DNA from: an uncultured Sphingomonadaceae bacterium
GTDB taxonomy: Bacteria > Pseudomonadota > Alphaproteobacteria > Sphingomonadales > Sphingomonadaceae
Reading direction: 5' to 3'
DNA length: 58,323 bases
Assembly: GCA_947258815.1 (NCBI GenBank)
Contig: CAMYJW010000018.1
Span: 1-58,323, forward strand
Of the stretch, positions 16,980-24,998 are shown piece after piece. The notes under the pieces are model-generated. The model saw nothing but the letters and a program-made list of their open reading frames with translations, was not told the origin of the DNA and made no database searches. Every line of letters begins with the position of its first letter. Within the stretch, counting starts at the first letter, position 1. Position numbers and translations under genes: made by a program.

Positions 16980-17021
16980 GAAATGTGTGCAGTCGGCCTA
17001 GAAATGTGTGCAGTCGGCCTA
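16980..17021. repeat. Perfect 21-bp tandem duplication spanning the stop codon of the acyl-CoA dehydrogenase
   Basis: Two adjacent identical 21-base units beginning GAAATGTGTGCAGTCGG. The second copy contains the stop codon of the minus-strand acyl-CoA dehydrogenase (17019-17021), and the first copy repeats it just downstream. It looks like a recent slippage duplication. The rest of the gap to the dioxygenase gene at 16843 holds AT-rich sequence that may be its promoter. Confidence 0.95.
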
Positions 17022-18161
17022 AAGGCTGCGCCCAACCAGTTCGCGCATGATCTCGCTGGTGCCGCCATAAATGCGGCGCACGCGCGCATCACGCCAAACG
17101 CGGGCGATGGGATACTCGTTCATATAACCCGCGCCGCCGTGCATCTGCAAAGCCGCATCGCAGGCCAGCCACTGCATCTCGGTGTGCCAGTATTTCGATG
17201 CGGCGGCTTCGTCCGCAGTCAGTTCGCCGCGCACATGGCGCGCGATTGCCCAGTCAAGATGTGCCCAGCCGACTTGCAGCTTGGCCTTGATATCGGCCAG
17301 CGTGAAGCGCGTATTCTGAAACTCGATCACTTTCTTGCCAAAGGCAGTGCGATCGCGCGTGAAGGCAACCGCTTCGTCAAATGCGCGTTGCGCTGCGGCC
17401 TGGGCGGTGATGGAGATCGAAAGGCGTTCCTGCGGCAGTTCGCTCACCAGATAGATAAAGCCGCGATTGACTTCGCCGATCACGTTGCCGGCCGGAACCC
17501 GCACATCTTCGAAGAACAGTTCCGATGTATCGGCGGACCACTGGCCGATCTTGTCAAGATTGCGCCCGCGCGAATAGCCTACCCGGTCTGCCTCGATCAG
17601 GATCAGCGATGTGCCTTTCGCGCCCAGATCCGGCTCTGTCTTGCAGACGGCCAGGATGATATCGGCGTTCTGGCCGTTTGTGATGTAGGTTTTCGATCCG
17701 TTGATGATGTACTCGTCGCCATCGCGTATTGCAGTTGTGCGTACGCCCTGAAGATCGGAGCCTGCGCCCGGCTCGGTCATGGCAATGGCGCAGATCACTT
17801 CGCCCGCAAGCATCGGCGGAAGCCACTTTGCCTTCAATTCGTCCGATGCATAGCGTTCGATATATGGCATCGTGATATCGGTTTGCAGCGTGATCGAATC
17901 CGACATCATTGCATAAGTGAATTCCTCGTTGATGATGGCGTTGAAGGTGAAGTCCAGACCGGGCCCGCCATAGGTTTCGGGCATGGTGGGGCACAGCAGG
18001 CCCGCATCGGCGGCCGATTTCCAGAACTCGCGCGCGACGATGCCCGCTTCTTCGAACTCTTCCAGCCGCGGACTGAATTCGCGTTCGATAAAGCGCCGCA
18101 CCGAGTCGCGAAACACGCGGTGCTCTTCTCCAAACAGGCTGCTGTCATCACGTTCAAGCAT
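17019..18161 (-). CDS. Acyl-CoA dehydrogenase
   Basis: A 380-residue FAD-dependent acyl-CoA dehydrogenase. Typical segments are visible: AMTEPGAGSDLQG (FAD and substrate contact), ITNGQNADIILAV and IGQWSADTSELFFEDVRVP in the middle, then QMHGGAGYMNEYPIARVWRD and the C-terminal IYGGTSEIMRELVGRSL. The catalytic base region is this last one, IYGGTSEI. The ATG at 18161 is preceded by GGGAGAG; an upstream GTG/ATG region at 18212 lacks this. It is divergent from the P450 gene across a 153-base gap. It introduces the alpha-beta double bond in an acyl-CoA. Confidence 0.9.
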   Translation of the reverse strand: MLERDDSSLFGEEHRVFRDSVRRFIEREFSPRLEEFEEAGIVAREFWKSAADAGLLCPTMPETYGGPGLDFTFNAIINEEFTYAMMSDSITLQTDITMPYIERYASDELKAKWLPPMLAGEVICAIAMTEPGAGSDLQGVRTTAIRDGDEYIINGSKTYITNGQNADIILAVCKTEPDLGAKGTSLILIEADRVGYSRGRNLDKIGQWSADTSELFFEDVRVPAGNVIGEVNRGFIYLVSELPQERLSISITAQAAAQRAFDEAVAFTRDRTAFGKKVIEFQNTRFTLADIKAKLQVGWAHLDWAIARHVRGELTADEAAASKYWHTEMQWLACDAALQMHGGAGYMNEYPIARVWRDARVRRIYGGTSEIMRELVGRSL

Positions 18162-18255
18162 GAACTCTCCCAGATTTCGCGGAAATTTTGCCGTCAATTT
18201 GGCCCATTGCATGCAAGCGTTTACACGCGAACGTCAACCACGCAACATTTCACGT

Positions 18256-18288
18256 ATAGACATTACGTACCATCATGGTAGCGTCTAT
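18256..18288. promoter_or_regulatory. Nested inverted repeats, candidate operator of the P450/acyl-CoA dehydrogenase divergon
   Basis: The perfect 13-base palindrome TACCATCATGGTA (18268-18280) is enclosed by ATAGAC (18256-18261) and GTCTAT (18283-18288), inverted repeats centred almost on the same point. It lies 27 bases before the P450 start. A separate palindrome TTGCATGCAA occurs at 18207-18216 nearer the other gene. Confidence 0.5.
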
Positions 18289-18314
18289 CGACAATACAAC
18301 TGGAGGATTGCAGG

Positions 18315-19556
18315 ATGACGCTTGCAGAGGCAACTGCCGACGATCTCGAAAGGCTTGATGTTTCCCGCGCGGATCTGTGGGAAAAGAACGCATGGCGGCC
18401 CTATTTCGCGAAGCTGCGCGAGGAAGAGCCGGTCAGCTACTGCCCCGAAAGCCTGTTCGGCCCATACTGGTCGATCACCCGCTATGACGATATCGTGGCG
18501 GTTGAGGCCGATCCCGAGACGTTTTCTTCTTCATGGGAACATGGCGGCATCGTCATTTTCGACATGCAGGATACGGGCGTGCAACTGCGCATGTTCATCG
18601 CCATGGACGATCCCGAACATGCCGAAAAGCGCAAGGGGGTTGCGCCTGCTGTCGCGCCTTCGGAAATCGCGAAGCTCAGCGATGCATTGCGCCAGCGCAC
18701 CGCGGATATCCTCGATTCCCTGCCGGTGGGAGAGACGTTTGACTGGGTTCACAGTGTCTCGATCCCGCTGACCACCGCGATGATCGCAACGCTGTTCGAT
18801 TTCCCGTGGGATGAACGCCACAAACTGCCCGAATGGTCTGACTGGGCGGCAAAGATCGATATCGGCCCCGATCCGGTTCTCAATGCCGAACGTGAAAAGC
18901 ATGTGTTTGAAATGGCCGCGCGTTTCAGAGAGATTTATGACGAGCGCCGCGCCGCGCCGCCCAAGGGCGATCTGCTGTCGATGATGGCACACGCAGAAAG
19001 TTTCGGCGATATGGATGAGCAGCGCTTTATCGGCGCGATTGCCCTGCTGCTGGTGGGCGGCAACGATACCACGCGCAATTCGATGTCCGGCCTGATTGAG
19101 CGCATAAATCTGTTTCCCGATGCCTGGGCGAAAGTGAAAGCCGATCCGGCCGGGCTGGCTTCGGGCGCGGCAACCGAAACCATTCGCCTGCAAACGCCGA
19201 TCGCCCACATGCGCCGCACCGCGACGCGCGATGTGGAACTGGGCGGCAAGACCATCCGCAAGGGCGACAAGGTGATCTTGTGGTATAACTCCGCCAATCG
19301 CGATGAAGCGGTGTTCCCCGATGGTGATCGCTGGGATCCCGAGCGCGAGAATTCGCGCCGCCATCTGTCGTTCGGCTATGGCATTCACCGCTGCCTTGGC
19401 GCGCGGCTGGCCGAATTGCAGCTGTCCACGCTGATCGAGGAAATGGCGAAGCGCGATATGGAAGTGAAAATCGTTGGCGAGCCGGAGCGGCTGCCATCAT
19501 GCTTCACCAACGGGTATGAACATATCAACGTTACCATGAGCAGGTCCGATGGCTGA
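18315..19556 (+). CDS. Cytochrome P450, CYP153-like (terminal alkane/fatty-acid hydroxylase family)
   Basis: 413 residues, soluble. The I-helix motif is GGNDTTR (248-254), the K-helix ExxR is ETIR (288-291), and the heme loop [10 protein letters not shown] carries Cys360 as ligand. Several stretches look CYP153-like: [43 protein letters not shown] and [17 protein letters not shown]. The CYP153 assignment is from recognition, not a search. Family members hydroxylate alkane or fatty-acid chain ends. GGAGG precedes the ATG. Its last codons overlap the rubredoxin gene (ATGGCTGA), so electrons may come from that rubredoxin, which would be unusual for CYP153. Confidence 0.9.
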   Translation: MTLAEATADDLERLDVSRADLWEKNAWRPYFAKLREEEPVSYCPESLFGPYWSITRYDDIVAVEADPETFSSSWEHGGIVIFDMQDTGVQLRMFIAMDDPEHAEKRKGVAPAVAPSEIAKLSDALRQRTADILDSLPVGETFDWVHSVSIPLTTAMIATLFDFPWDERHKLPEWSDWAAKIDIGPDPVLNAEREKHVFEMAARFREIYDERRAAPPKGDLLSMMAHAESFGDMDEQRFIGAIALLLVGGNDTTRNSMSGLIERINLFPDAWAKVKADPAGLASGAATETIRLQTPIAHMRRTATRDVELGGKTIRKGDKVILWYNSANRDEAVFPDGDRWDPERENSRRHLSFGYGIHRCLGARLAELQLSTLIEEMAKRDMEVKIVGEPERLPSCFTNGYEHINVTMSRSDG

Positions 19557-19725
19557 ACCGCTGCGCCGCTATAAGTGCCTTAACTGCGGCTATATCTATG
19601 ACGAGGCAGAAGGCTGGCCCGATGAAGGCATAGCGCCCGGCACACGCTGGGCCGATGTTCCCGAAGACTGGATCTGCCCGGAATGCGGCTCTGAGAAGCG
19701 CGATTTCGATATGGTGGACTGGTAG
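19549..19725 (+). CDS. Rubredoxin
   Basis: A 58-residue one-iron electron carrier. The iron ligands are Cys10 and Cys13 ([11 protein letters not shown]) and Cys43 and Cys46 (WICPECGS), with the family aromatic core and the [18 protein letters not shown] loop. Its ATG is inside the P450 stop region, an 8-base overlap that indicates translational coupling. AlkB-type hydroxylases normally use rubredoxins, whereas bacterial P450s normally use 2Fe-2S ferredoxins, so it may serve the P450, or another oxygenase in the cell. No rubredoxin reductase lies in the window. Confidence 0.93.
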   Translation: MAEPLRRYKCLNCGYIYDEAEGWPDEGIAPGTRWADVPEDWICPECGSEKRDFDMVDW

Positions 19726-19888
19726 CCGAACCCGCAGCGCTGCGCGTCGCGGCCGGCTGGGAAGGGCTGGAAACGGTTCAAACAGTCCGAAACGGCCTGA
19801 AATTGCATGCTGACCCGGTTTGATGTTGGCTCCTGGCCGAAAATTCGTCAGGGGTCGGTCAGTCCAGTTCAGGCGGGAGTCCATTTTC

Positions 19889-21397
19889 GTGTCAGGTGAT
19901 CTCTATTCGCGCTTCGCGCAAAGCTTTGCTCGCTTTGCCGATAAGGTGTTCGTTGAAGACGATGCGTGTAACGGGGCGCAAAGCGCGGCGCGTAACTGGA
20001 CTTATGGCGATGTCGAACGCGAGGCGGGCCGCGTGGCCGCGCGTCTTTGCAAGCTGGGTGTCGCGCCGGGTGAGCGAGTGCTGGTTCAGACCGATAAGTC
20101 GGTTGAAACGCTGTTGCTTTATATTGCCTGTGTGCGGGCGGGGGCGATCTATCTGCCGCTCAACATCGATTACACCGAATCCGAAATCGAATATTTTGCC
20201 AGCGATGCAACGCCGGTTCTGGCAGTGTGCCGCGCGCAAACCCTCGATCTGTTCCGGCGTGTTGGCGGCGATGCCATGCAGGTGTGCACGCTTGGCGATC
20301 TGTTTGAACAATTGACCGATGAACAGGCCGATCCGGTCGAACGCCAGCCAGATGATATCGCCGCGATCCTTTATACATCGGGCACCACGGGCAAGCCCAA
20401 AGGCGCGATGCTTACGCATGCCAATCTCGTTTCCAATGGCAACGTCCTGATAGATTTCTGGCGCTTCACGCCCGAAGATCGCCTGATCCACGCGCTGCCG
20501 ATCTTCCATGTCCACGGGCTGTTCGTGGCGATGCATTGCGTGCTGTTTTCGGGCGCGACGATGATTTTCCTGCCCAAGTTTGAAAGCGGCACAGTCATCG
20601 GACACATGCACAATGCAACCGTGATGATGGGCGTGCCCACGTTCTATGTCCGGTTGCTGGCCGATGAAGGGTTTACCCGCGAGGCTGCCCAGACGATGCG
20701 GCTGTTCATTTCCGGTTCCGCGCCGCTTTCCGCCGATATTCACCGCGCGTTCGAACAGCGCAGCGGCCACCGTGTTCTGGAACGTTACGGCATGACCGAA
20801 ACCGGCATGCTGACATCGAACCCCTATGAAGGAGATCGCCGGGCCGGGTTTGTCGGGCCGCCGCTACCCGGTGTCGATCTGCGCATCGCCGATGCTGAAA
20901 CCGGAACCGTGCTGGAGCAGGGCGAAGTGGGCATCGTTGAAGTCAAAGGGGCGAACATTTTCAAGGGCTATTGGCAAATGCCCGAAAAGACCGCGGCGGA
21001 GTTTCGCCCGGACGGCTATTTCATCACCGGCGATATGGGCTTTATCGACACAGACGGCTCGGTCCAGCTTGTCGGGAGAGAGAAAGACCTGATCATTTCA
21101 GGCGGCCTGAATGTCTATCCCGCGGAAGTCGAAGCGCTGCTCGATGATCGGCCCGATGTGGCAGAAGCCGCGGTGATCGGCGTTCCCCATCCCGATTTTG
21201 GCGAGGCGGTGGTTGCCGTGGTGCAGCCGGTGGGCGATTTCGATGCAGCAGGCGTGCGCGCGGCTTTGCGCACGGATCTGGCGGGGTTCAAGGTGCCCAA
21301 GCAGATCATCACCCTTGATGCCTTGCCGCGCAACACGATGGGCAAGATCCAGAAAAAGCTGCTGCGCGAACAGTATGCCGGATTGTTTGCCGGCTGA
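19889..21397 (+). CDS. matB: Malonyl-CoA synthetase (malonate-CoA ligase, MatB type)
   Basis: A 502-residue ANL ligase. The P-loop is LYTSGTTGKPKGAML. The MatB-like region IFHVHGLFVA followed by LERYGMTETGMLTSNPYEG and RRAGFVGPPLPGV is the segment that distinguishes malonate ligases from acyl-CoA ligases. The hinge and C-terminal Lys (RNTMGKIQKKLLRE) are intact. The GTG at 19889 with GGGAG ten bases upstream is chosen; starts at 19820 add an unrelated leader. Family enzymes turn malonate or methylmalonate into the CoA ester. It follows the rubredoxin by 163 bases. The link to the P450 is positional only. Confidence 0.85.
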   Translation: MSGDLYSRFAQSFARFADKVFVEDDACNGAQSAARNWTYGDVEREAGRVAARLCKLGVAPGERVLVQTDKSVETLLLYIACVRAGAIYLPLNIDYTESEIEYFASDATPVLAVCRAQTLDLFRRVGGDAMQVCTLGDLFEQLTDEQADPVERQPDDIAAILYTSGTTGKPKGAMLTHANLVSNGNVLIDFWRFTPEDRLIHALPIFHVHGLFVAMHCVLFSGATMIFLPKFESGTVIGHMHNATVMMGVPTFYVRLLADEGFTREAAQTMRLFISGSAPLSADIHRAFEQRSGHRVLERYGMTETGMLTSNPYEGDRRAGFVGPPLPGVDLRIADAETGTVLEQGEVGIVEVKGANIFKGYWQMPEKTAAEFRPDGYFITGDMGFIDTDGSVQLVGREKDLIISGGLNVYPAEVEALLDDRPDVAEAAVIGVPHPDFGEAVVAVVQPVGDFDAAGVRAALRTDLAGFKVPKQIITLDALPRNTMGKIQKKLLREQYAGLFAG

Positions 21398-21501
21398 TGG
21401 GGCGTGCTCGCCCGACCACACGGATGAAAATGGACGGAATTGGCGCGGCGAACGCGATTTGCGCGGATTGGCGGACGATTTCAGTTGCCAAACCTGGATG
21501 C

Positions 21502-21513
21502 TGCATTGCAAAA
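21502..21513 (+). promoter_or_regulatory. TGCATTGCAAAA motif upstream of nasT
   Basis: One of four occurrences of TGC-[AT]-N-[CT]-GCAAAA in the window; two others sit upstream of the nitrate leader RNAs. It ends seven bases before the nasT start codon. Confidence 0.35.
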
Positions 21514-21519
21514 TAGGTA

Positions 21520-22098
21520 ATGCGAATTGCTATCGTTGATGAAAGCGCTGCCCGCGCGTCGATCATTCAGGAAGGGCTCGCCGCGCTGGACGACTGCGAG
21601 ATATTTGTCCTGACCGAACGGCGTGCCTTGGTCGCGCGGATTGGCGAAATTGCGCCGGATATCGTATTGATGGATCTTGGAAATCCATCCCGCGACGTGC
21701 TTGAGGAATACTTCGCCGTCAGCCGCGCGCTGGATCGTCCGATCGCGATGTTCGTTGACGAATCGGATGAGGAGGAGATCGCAGCCTCTGTCGACGCCGG
21801 CGTGTCCGCCTATGTTGTGGATGGCCTTGCGCCGGGGCGGATACGCCCGCTTCTCGATCTTGCTGTGCGACGCTTCAATGCGTTCGCAAGGCTCCAGTCG
21901 GAACTGGATGATGCGCGCGGAAAGCTTGCTGCCCGTGAAATGGTTGACCGGGCTAAACGCATCCTGATGGACAGCCGGGGCATGGCAGAACCCAAGGCTT
22001 ACGCTGAAATGCGCAAGGCGGCGATGGATCAGGGAAAACGGATCGCCGATATCGCAGAGGCGATCGTTACCGCGCACGAACTTATGGGGGGCAAATGA
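21520..22098 (+). CDS. nasT: ANTAR-domain response regulator, nitrate antiterminator
   Basis: 192 residues with a receiver-like N-terminal domain (MRIAIVDESAARASI through DIVLMDLGNPSRD) and a C-terminal ANTAR RNA-binding domain (AREMVDRAKRILMDSRGMAEPKAYAEMRKAAMDQ). The family binds paired hexaloop hairpins in leader RNA and prevents termination. The usual receiver Asp region reads LMDLGNPS, with Asp in place. Its stop overlaps the nasS start (ATGA). Two leader RNAs with the expected hairpins follow at 23400 and 29132. In known systems NasS holds NasT inactive until nitrate or nitrite binds. Confidence 0.9.
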   Translation: MRIAIVDESAARASIIQEGLAALDDCEIFVLTERRALVARIGEIAPDIVLMDLGNPSRDVLEEYFAVSRALDRPIAMFVDESDEEEIAASVDAGVSAYVVDGLAPGRIRPLLDLAVRRFNAFARLQSELDDARGKLAAREMVDRAKRILMDSRGMAEPKAYAEMRKAAMDQGKRIADIAEAIVTAHELMGGK

Positions 22099-23306
22099 CG
22101 AAAGAACATCTCACGATCGGCTTTCTGCCGCTTGTCGATGCCTGCCTGCCGATTCTTGCGCTTGAGCATGGATTTGCGGAAGATGAAGGCCTTTCACTGA
22201 CTTTGATCCGCGATCTCAGCTGGGCCACCGTGCTTGATCGCCTGCTTTACGGGCACAGCGATGCCGCGCACCTTGTTGCGCCTCTTGCCATTGCAACGAC
22301 GCTTGGCCGGGGCCGCCCGGCCCAGCCGCTGGCAGTGCCATTCGTGCTTGGACTGAACGGAAACGCCGTTACGATGAGGCCCGAACTGGCGCGCGAAGTC
22401 GGGAAGCCGGGTGAACTGGCAGACCCGGTGGAGGCGGGCGCCAGGCTTGCCAATATCGCACGTTCGCGAAAGTTCGCCGGAAACCCGCTGCGTTTCGGGG
22501 TCGTCCATCGCCATTCAAGTCACAACTACATGTTGCGTTACTGGCTTGCGGCCAGCGGTATCGTGCCTGACCGCGATGTGACGATGGCAACTGTGCCGCC
22601 ACCGTTCTGCGCCGATGCGCTTGAAACCGGAGAGGTGGATGCGATCTGCGTGGGTGAACCCTGGAACAGTGTGGCGGTGGAGCGCGGTGTGGGCGAAATC
22701 GTCATGGCCACGGCGCAGATATGGCGGCGCGGAGTGGAAAAAGTGCTGGCTATGCGTGAGCCGGTTCTGGAACAGCGGCGCGGAGCGGTTGAAGCATTGA
22801 TTCGCGCACTGCGCCGTGCGGGTGAGCACTTCGTCGATCCAGAGAACCAGGAGGTGAACGCCGCGATCCTGGCTCGTCCCGAATATCTTGATGGCCATGC
22901 GGATCTGATCCGATATGCGATCTCCGACCGGTTGCTGCTCTCGCGCAACAGCGATGCAATGTATTTCGCCGATTACATGTTTCAGCACCGCGAAGCCGCC
23001 AACTTTCCATGGGTCAGTCAGGCGCAGTGGCTCTATTCGCAGATGGTGCGCTGGGACGGGCTGGAATATAGCGCCGCCGATGCAGAAGACGCGGCGCGGG
23101 TGTTTCGTCCCGAAGTTTACCGCAGTGCACTATCAGGCACGGGCGACTTGCTTCCGGGCGCCAGTTCAAAAGTGGAAGGCAGCCTTTCCGTTCCCACGGC
23201 CGTTGGCATGCAGGAGGGGGCTATGATTATGAACAACAACGCATTTTTTGATGGCATGGTGTTCGATCCAGAAGATGTTCCTGCCTATCTTGCAAGGCTG
23301 CCCTGA
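22095..23306 (+). CDS. nasS: Nitrate/nitrite sensor, NrtA-like, NasT partner
   Basis: A 403-residue protein of the NrtA/CmpA periplasmic-binding fold but without a signal peptide or lipobox, so cytoplasmic. That is the feature that separates the sensor NasS from the transport protein NrtA. The start TIGFLPLVDACLPILALEHG and the motifs RFGVVHRHSSHNYMLRYWLA and CVGEPWNS are shared with nitrate-binding proteins. It is co-translated with nasT (ATGA overlap), the arrangement of nasTS operons. It is expected to bind nitrate or nitrite and release NasT. Confidence 0.9.
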   Translation: MTKEHLTIGFLPLVDACLPILALEHGFAEDEGLSLTLIRDLSWATVLDRLLYGHSDAAHLVAPLAIATTLGRGRPAQPLAVPFVLGLNGNAVTMRPELAREVGKPGELADPVEAGARLANIARSRKFAGNPLRFGVVHRHSSHNYMLRYWLAASGIVPDRDVTMATVPPPFCADALETGEVDAICVGEPWNSVAVERGVGEIVMATAQIWRRGVEKVLAMREPVLEQRRGAVEALIRALRRAGEHFVDPENQEVNAAILARPEYLDGHADLIRYAISDRLLLSRNSDAMYFADYMFQHREAANFPWVSQAQWLYSQMVRWDGLEYSAADAEDAARVFRPEVYRSALSGTGDLLPGASSKVEGSLSVPTAVGMQEGAMIMNNNAFFDGMVFDPEDVPAYLARLP

Positions 23307-23331
23307 GCCAAGAGCAAAGAAAAATATGTGC

Positions 23332-23343
23332 TGCAACGCAAAA
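23332..23343 (+). promoter_or_regulatory. TGCAACGCAAAA motif upstream of the nrtA leader
   Basis: The motif lies 73 bases before the first hexaloop of the nrtA leader RNA. The equivalent motif in the nirB leader is 72 bases before its first hexaloop, so it may mark the promoter or an activator site. Confidence 0.4.
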
Positions 23344-23399
23344 AGGGGCTTTACGCCACGTAGACGAATCGTGTAGAAAAATCACAGCAGCGTTGGTGT

Positions 23400-23510
23400 G
23401 GGCCGATGAAGGCCCTTCGCTTGCCGACCTGTTGAGTATGAACATTGAGTGGCAATGGTGCCGCCCGATCTGGATCCCAATCCGAGGGTCCATGTCGAGG
23501 CGGTTTTTTT
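23400..23510 (+). promoter_or_regulatory. ANTAR-responsive leader RNA before nrtA (two hexaloop hairpins plus terminator)
   Basis: Hairpin 1 is GGGCC-GATGAA-GGCCC (23400-23415). Hairpin 2 is GTGGC-AATGGT-GCCGC (23449-23464), with A at loop position 1 and G at position 4 as ANTAR proteins require. The 3' arm of hairpin 2 overlaps the 5' arm of a terminator that ends in seven Ts (23504-23510). The hexaloops start 49 bases apart, exactly as in the nirB leader. Loop 1 has G rather than A at its first position. NasT binding would favour hairpin 2 and block the terminator, allowing nrtA transcription. Confidence 0.82.
23460..23510 (+). terminator. Regulated intrinsic terminator of the nrtA leader
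   Basis: The stem CCGCC/GGCGG (23461-23465 with 23499-23503) contains an inner hairpin (TGGA and CCC pairing with GGG and TCCA) and is followed by seven Ts. Part of its left arm is shared with the antiterminator hairpin 2. Confidence 0.85.
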
Positions 23511-23544
23511 GCGTTTGTCGCTGACGATACGGGGAAATTGATTG

Positions 23545-24975
23545 ATGGCCAAGGTACGGGATTTCTGGATAGCCGGGCGTGGGGTTGCTGCGGCAGTTCT
23601 GATGGGGGCCACGCTTGCCGCATGCGGCAGCAGCGGCGATTCGTCTTCAGGCGAAAAAGTGAAGGCTGCCGTTGTCGATGGTGCGGTTGAAAAGCCCAAC
23701 CTCAAATTCGGCTTCATCAAGCTGACCGATATGGCGCCGCTCGCCATCGCGAAGGAAAAAGGTTTCTTCGCCGAAGAAGGGCTGAACGTTGAACTTGAAG
23801 CGCAGGCGAACTGGAAGGTTCTGCTCGATGGCGTCATTGGCGGGCAACTGGATGGCGCGCATATGCTTGCCGGACAGCCGATCGCTGCAACGATCGGGTA
23901 TGGCACCAAGGCAGACCTGATCGCGCCGCTTTCGATGGATCTCAACGGCAACGCCATCACCTTGTCCAACAAGGTTTGGGACATGATCAAGGCGGACCTG
24001 CCCAAGCAGGCCGATGGCAAGCCCAAGCACCCGATTTCGGCCTCGCACCTCAAGCCGGTGGTTGCCAGCTTCGAACAGCAGGGCAAGCCCTTCAACATGG
24101 GCATGGTTTTCCCGGTCAGCACGCATAACTATGAATTGCGCTACTGGCTGGCTGCAGGCGGCCTCAATCCGGGGTATTACACACCGGGCGACGTAACTGG
24201 ACTGGTCGATGCCGACGTCAAGCTGTCCGTCACGCCGCCGCCGCAGATGCCGGCAACCCTCGAAGCGGGAACGATCGAAGGTTATTGCGTTGGTGAGCCC
24301 TGGAATCAGGCTGCCGTGTTCAAGAAAATCGGCGTTCCGGTTATCACCGATCATCAGATCTGGAATGATAACCCGGAGAAGGTTTTCGGTCTGCGCAAGG
24401 ATTTTGCCGAGAAGTATCCGGCAACCACGGCGGCTGTGCTGCGGGCGATGATCAAGGCGCAGCAGTGGCTTGATGCCGATAATGGCAAGAACCGGCCCGA
24501 AGCGGTGAAGATTCTGTCGCAGCCGAACTATGTTGGCGCTGACTATGAAGTGATCGCGGCGTCGATGACCGGCAAGTTCACCTTCGAACCGGGCGATACG
24601 CGCGATGCGCCGGGTTTCAACATCTTCTTCGACAAGTTCGCGGGCTACCCCTACTATTCCGACGCCATCTGGTATCTTTCGCAGATGCGTCGCTGGGGTC
24701 AGATCGCGCAGGACAAGCCCGACAGCTGGTATGTCGATCAGGCCAAGGCGGTCTATCGCCCGGACCTTTATCTCGCGGCGGCTGGCAAGCTGGTTGAAGA
24801 TGGCGTGATCCCTGAAGATTCGGTCCCTGAAACCGATGGTTTCCGCGAACCGCAGGGCGGATTCATCGATGGCATCACGTATGATGGCCGCACACCTAAC
24901 GCATACCTCGGCAGCTTTGAGATCGGTCTCAAAGAAGGTCAGACGGTCACCGCCAGTGGCGTGACCGGCGGCTGA
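23545..24975 (+). CDS. nrtA: Nitrate ABC transporter, substrate-binding lipoprotein
   Basis: 476 residues. The signal peptide ends in a lipobox LAAC, so the mature N-terminal Cys is lipidated and the protein tethered in the periplasm. The body belongs to the NrtA/CmpA family: [37 protein letters not shown] and [11 protein letters not shown] mirror NasS. The ATG at 23545 is preceded by GGGGA. It captures nitrate (possibly nitrite or cyanate) for the permease 23 bases downstream. Transcription is controlled by the leader at 23400. Confidence 0.9.
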   Translation: MAKVRDFWIAGRGVAAAVLMGATLAACGSSGDSSSGEKVKAAVVDGAVEKPNLKFGFIKLTDMAPLAIAKEKGFFAEEGLNVELEAQANWKVLLDGVIGGQLDGAHMLAGQPIAATIGYGTKADLIAPLSMDLNGNAITLSNKVWDMIKADLPKQADGKPKHPISASHLKPVVASFEQQGKPFNMGMVFPVSTHNYELRYWLAAGGLNPGYYTPGDVTGLVDADVKLSVTPPPQMPATLEAGTIEGYCVGEPWNQAAVFKKIGVPVITDHQIWNDNPEKVFGLRKDFAEKYPATTAAVLRAMIKAQQWLDADNGKNRPEAVKILSQPNYVGADYEVIAASMTGKFTFEPGDTRDAPGFNIFFDKFAGYPYYSDAIWYLSQMRRWGQIAQDKPDSWYVDQAKAVYRPDLYLAAAGKLVEDGVIPEDSVPETDGFREPQGGFIDGITYDGRTPNAYLGSFEIGLKEGQTVTASGVTGG

Positions 24976-24998
24976 GCGAACCACCCAGGAGAATAGAG

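Noticed and set aside
21495..21509. GG-N10-GC spacing resembling a sigma-54 promoter before nasT
   Set aside because: The -24/-12 bases fit poorly, it would place the transcript start at the ATG, and the related motifs at 23332 and 29069 have no GG at the right distance.
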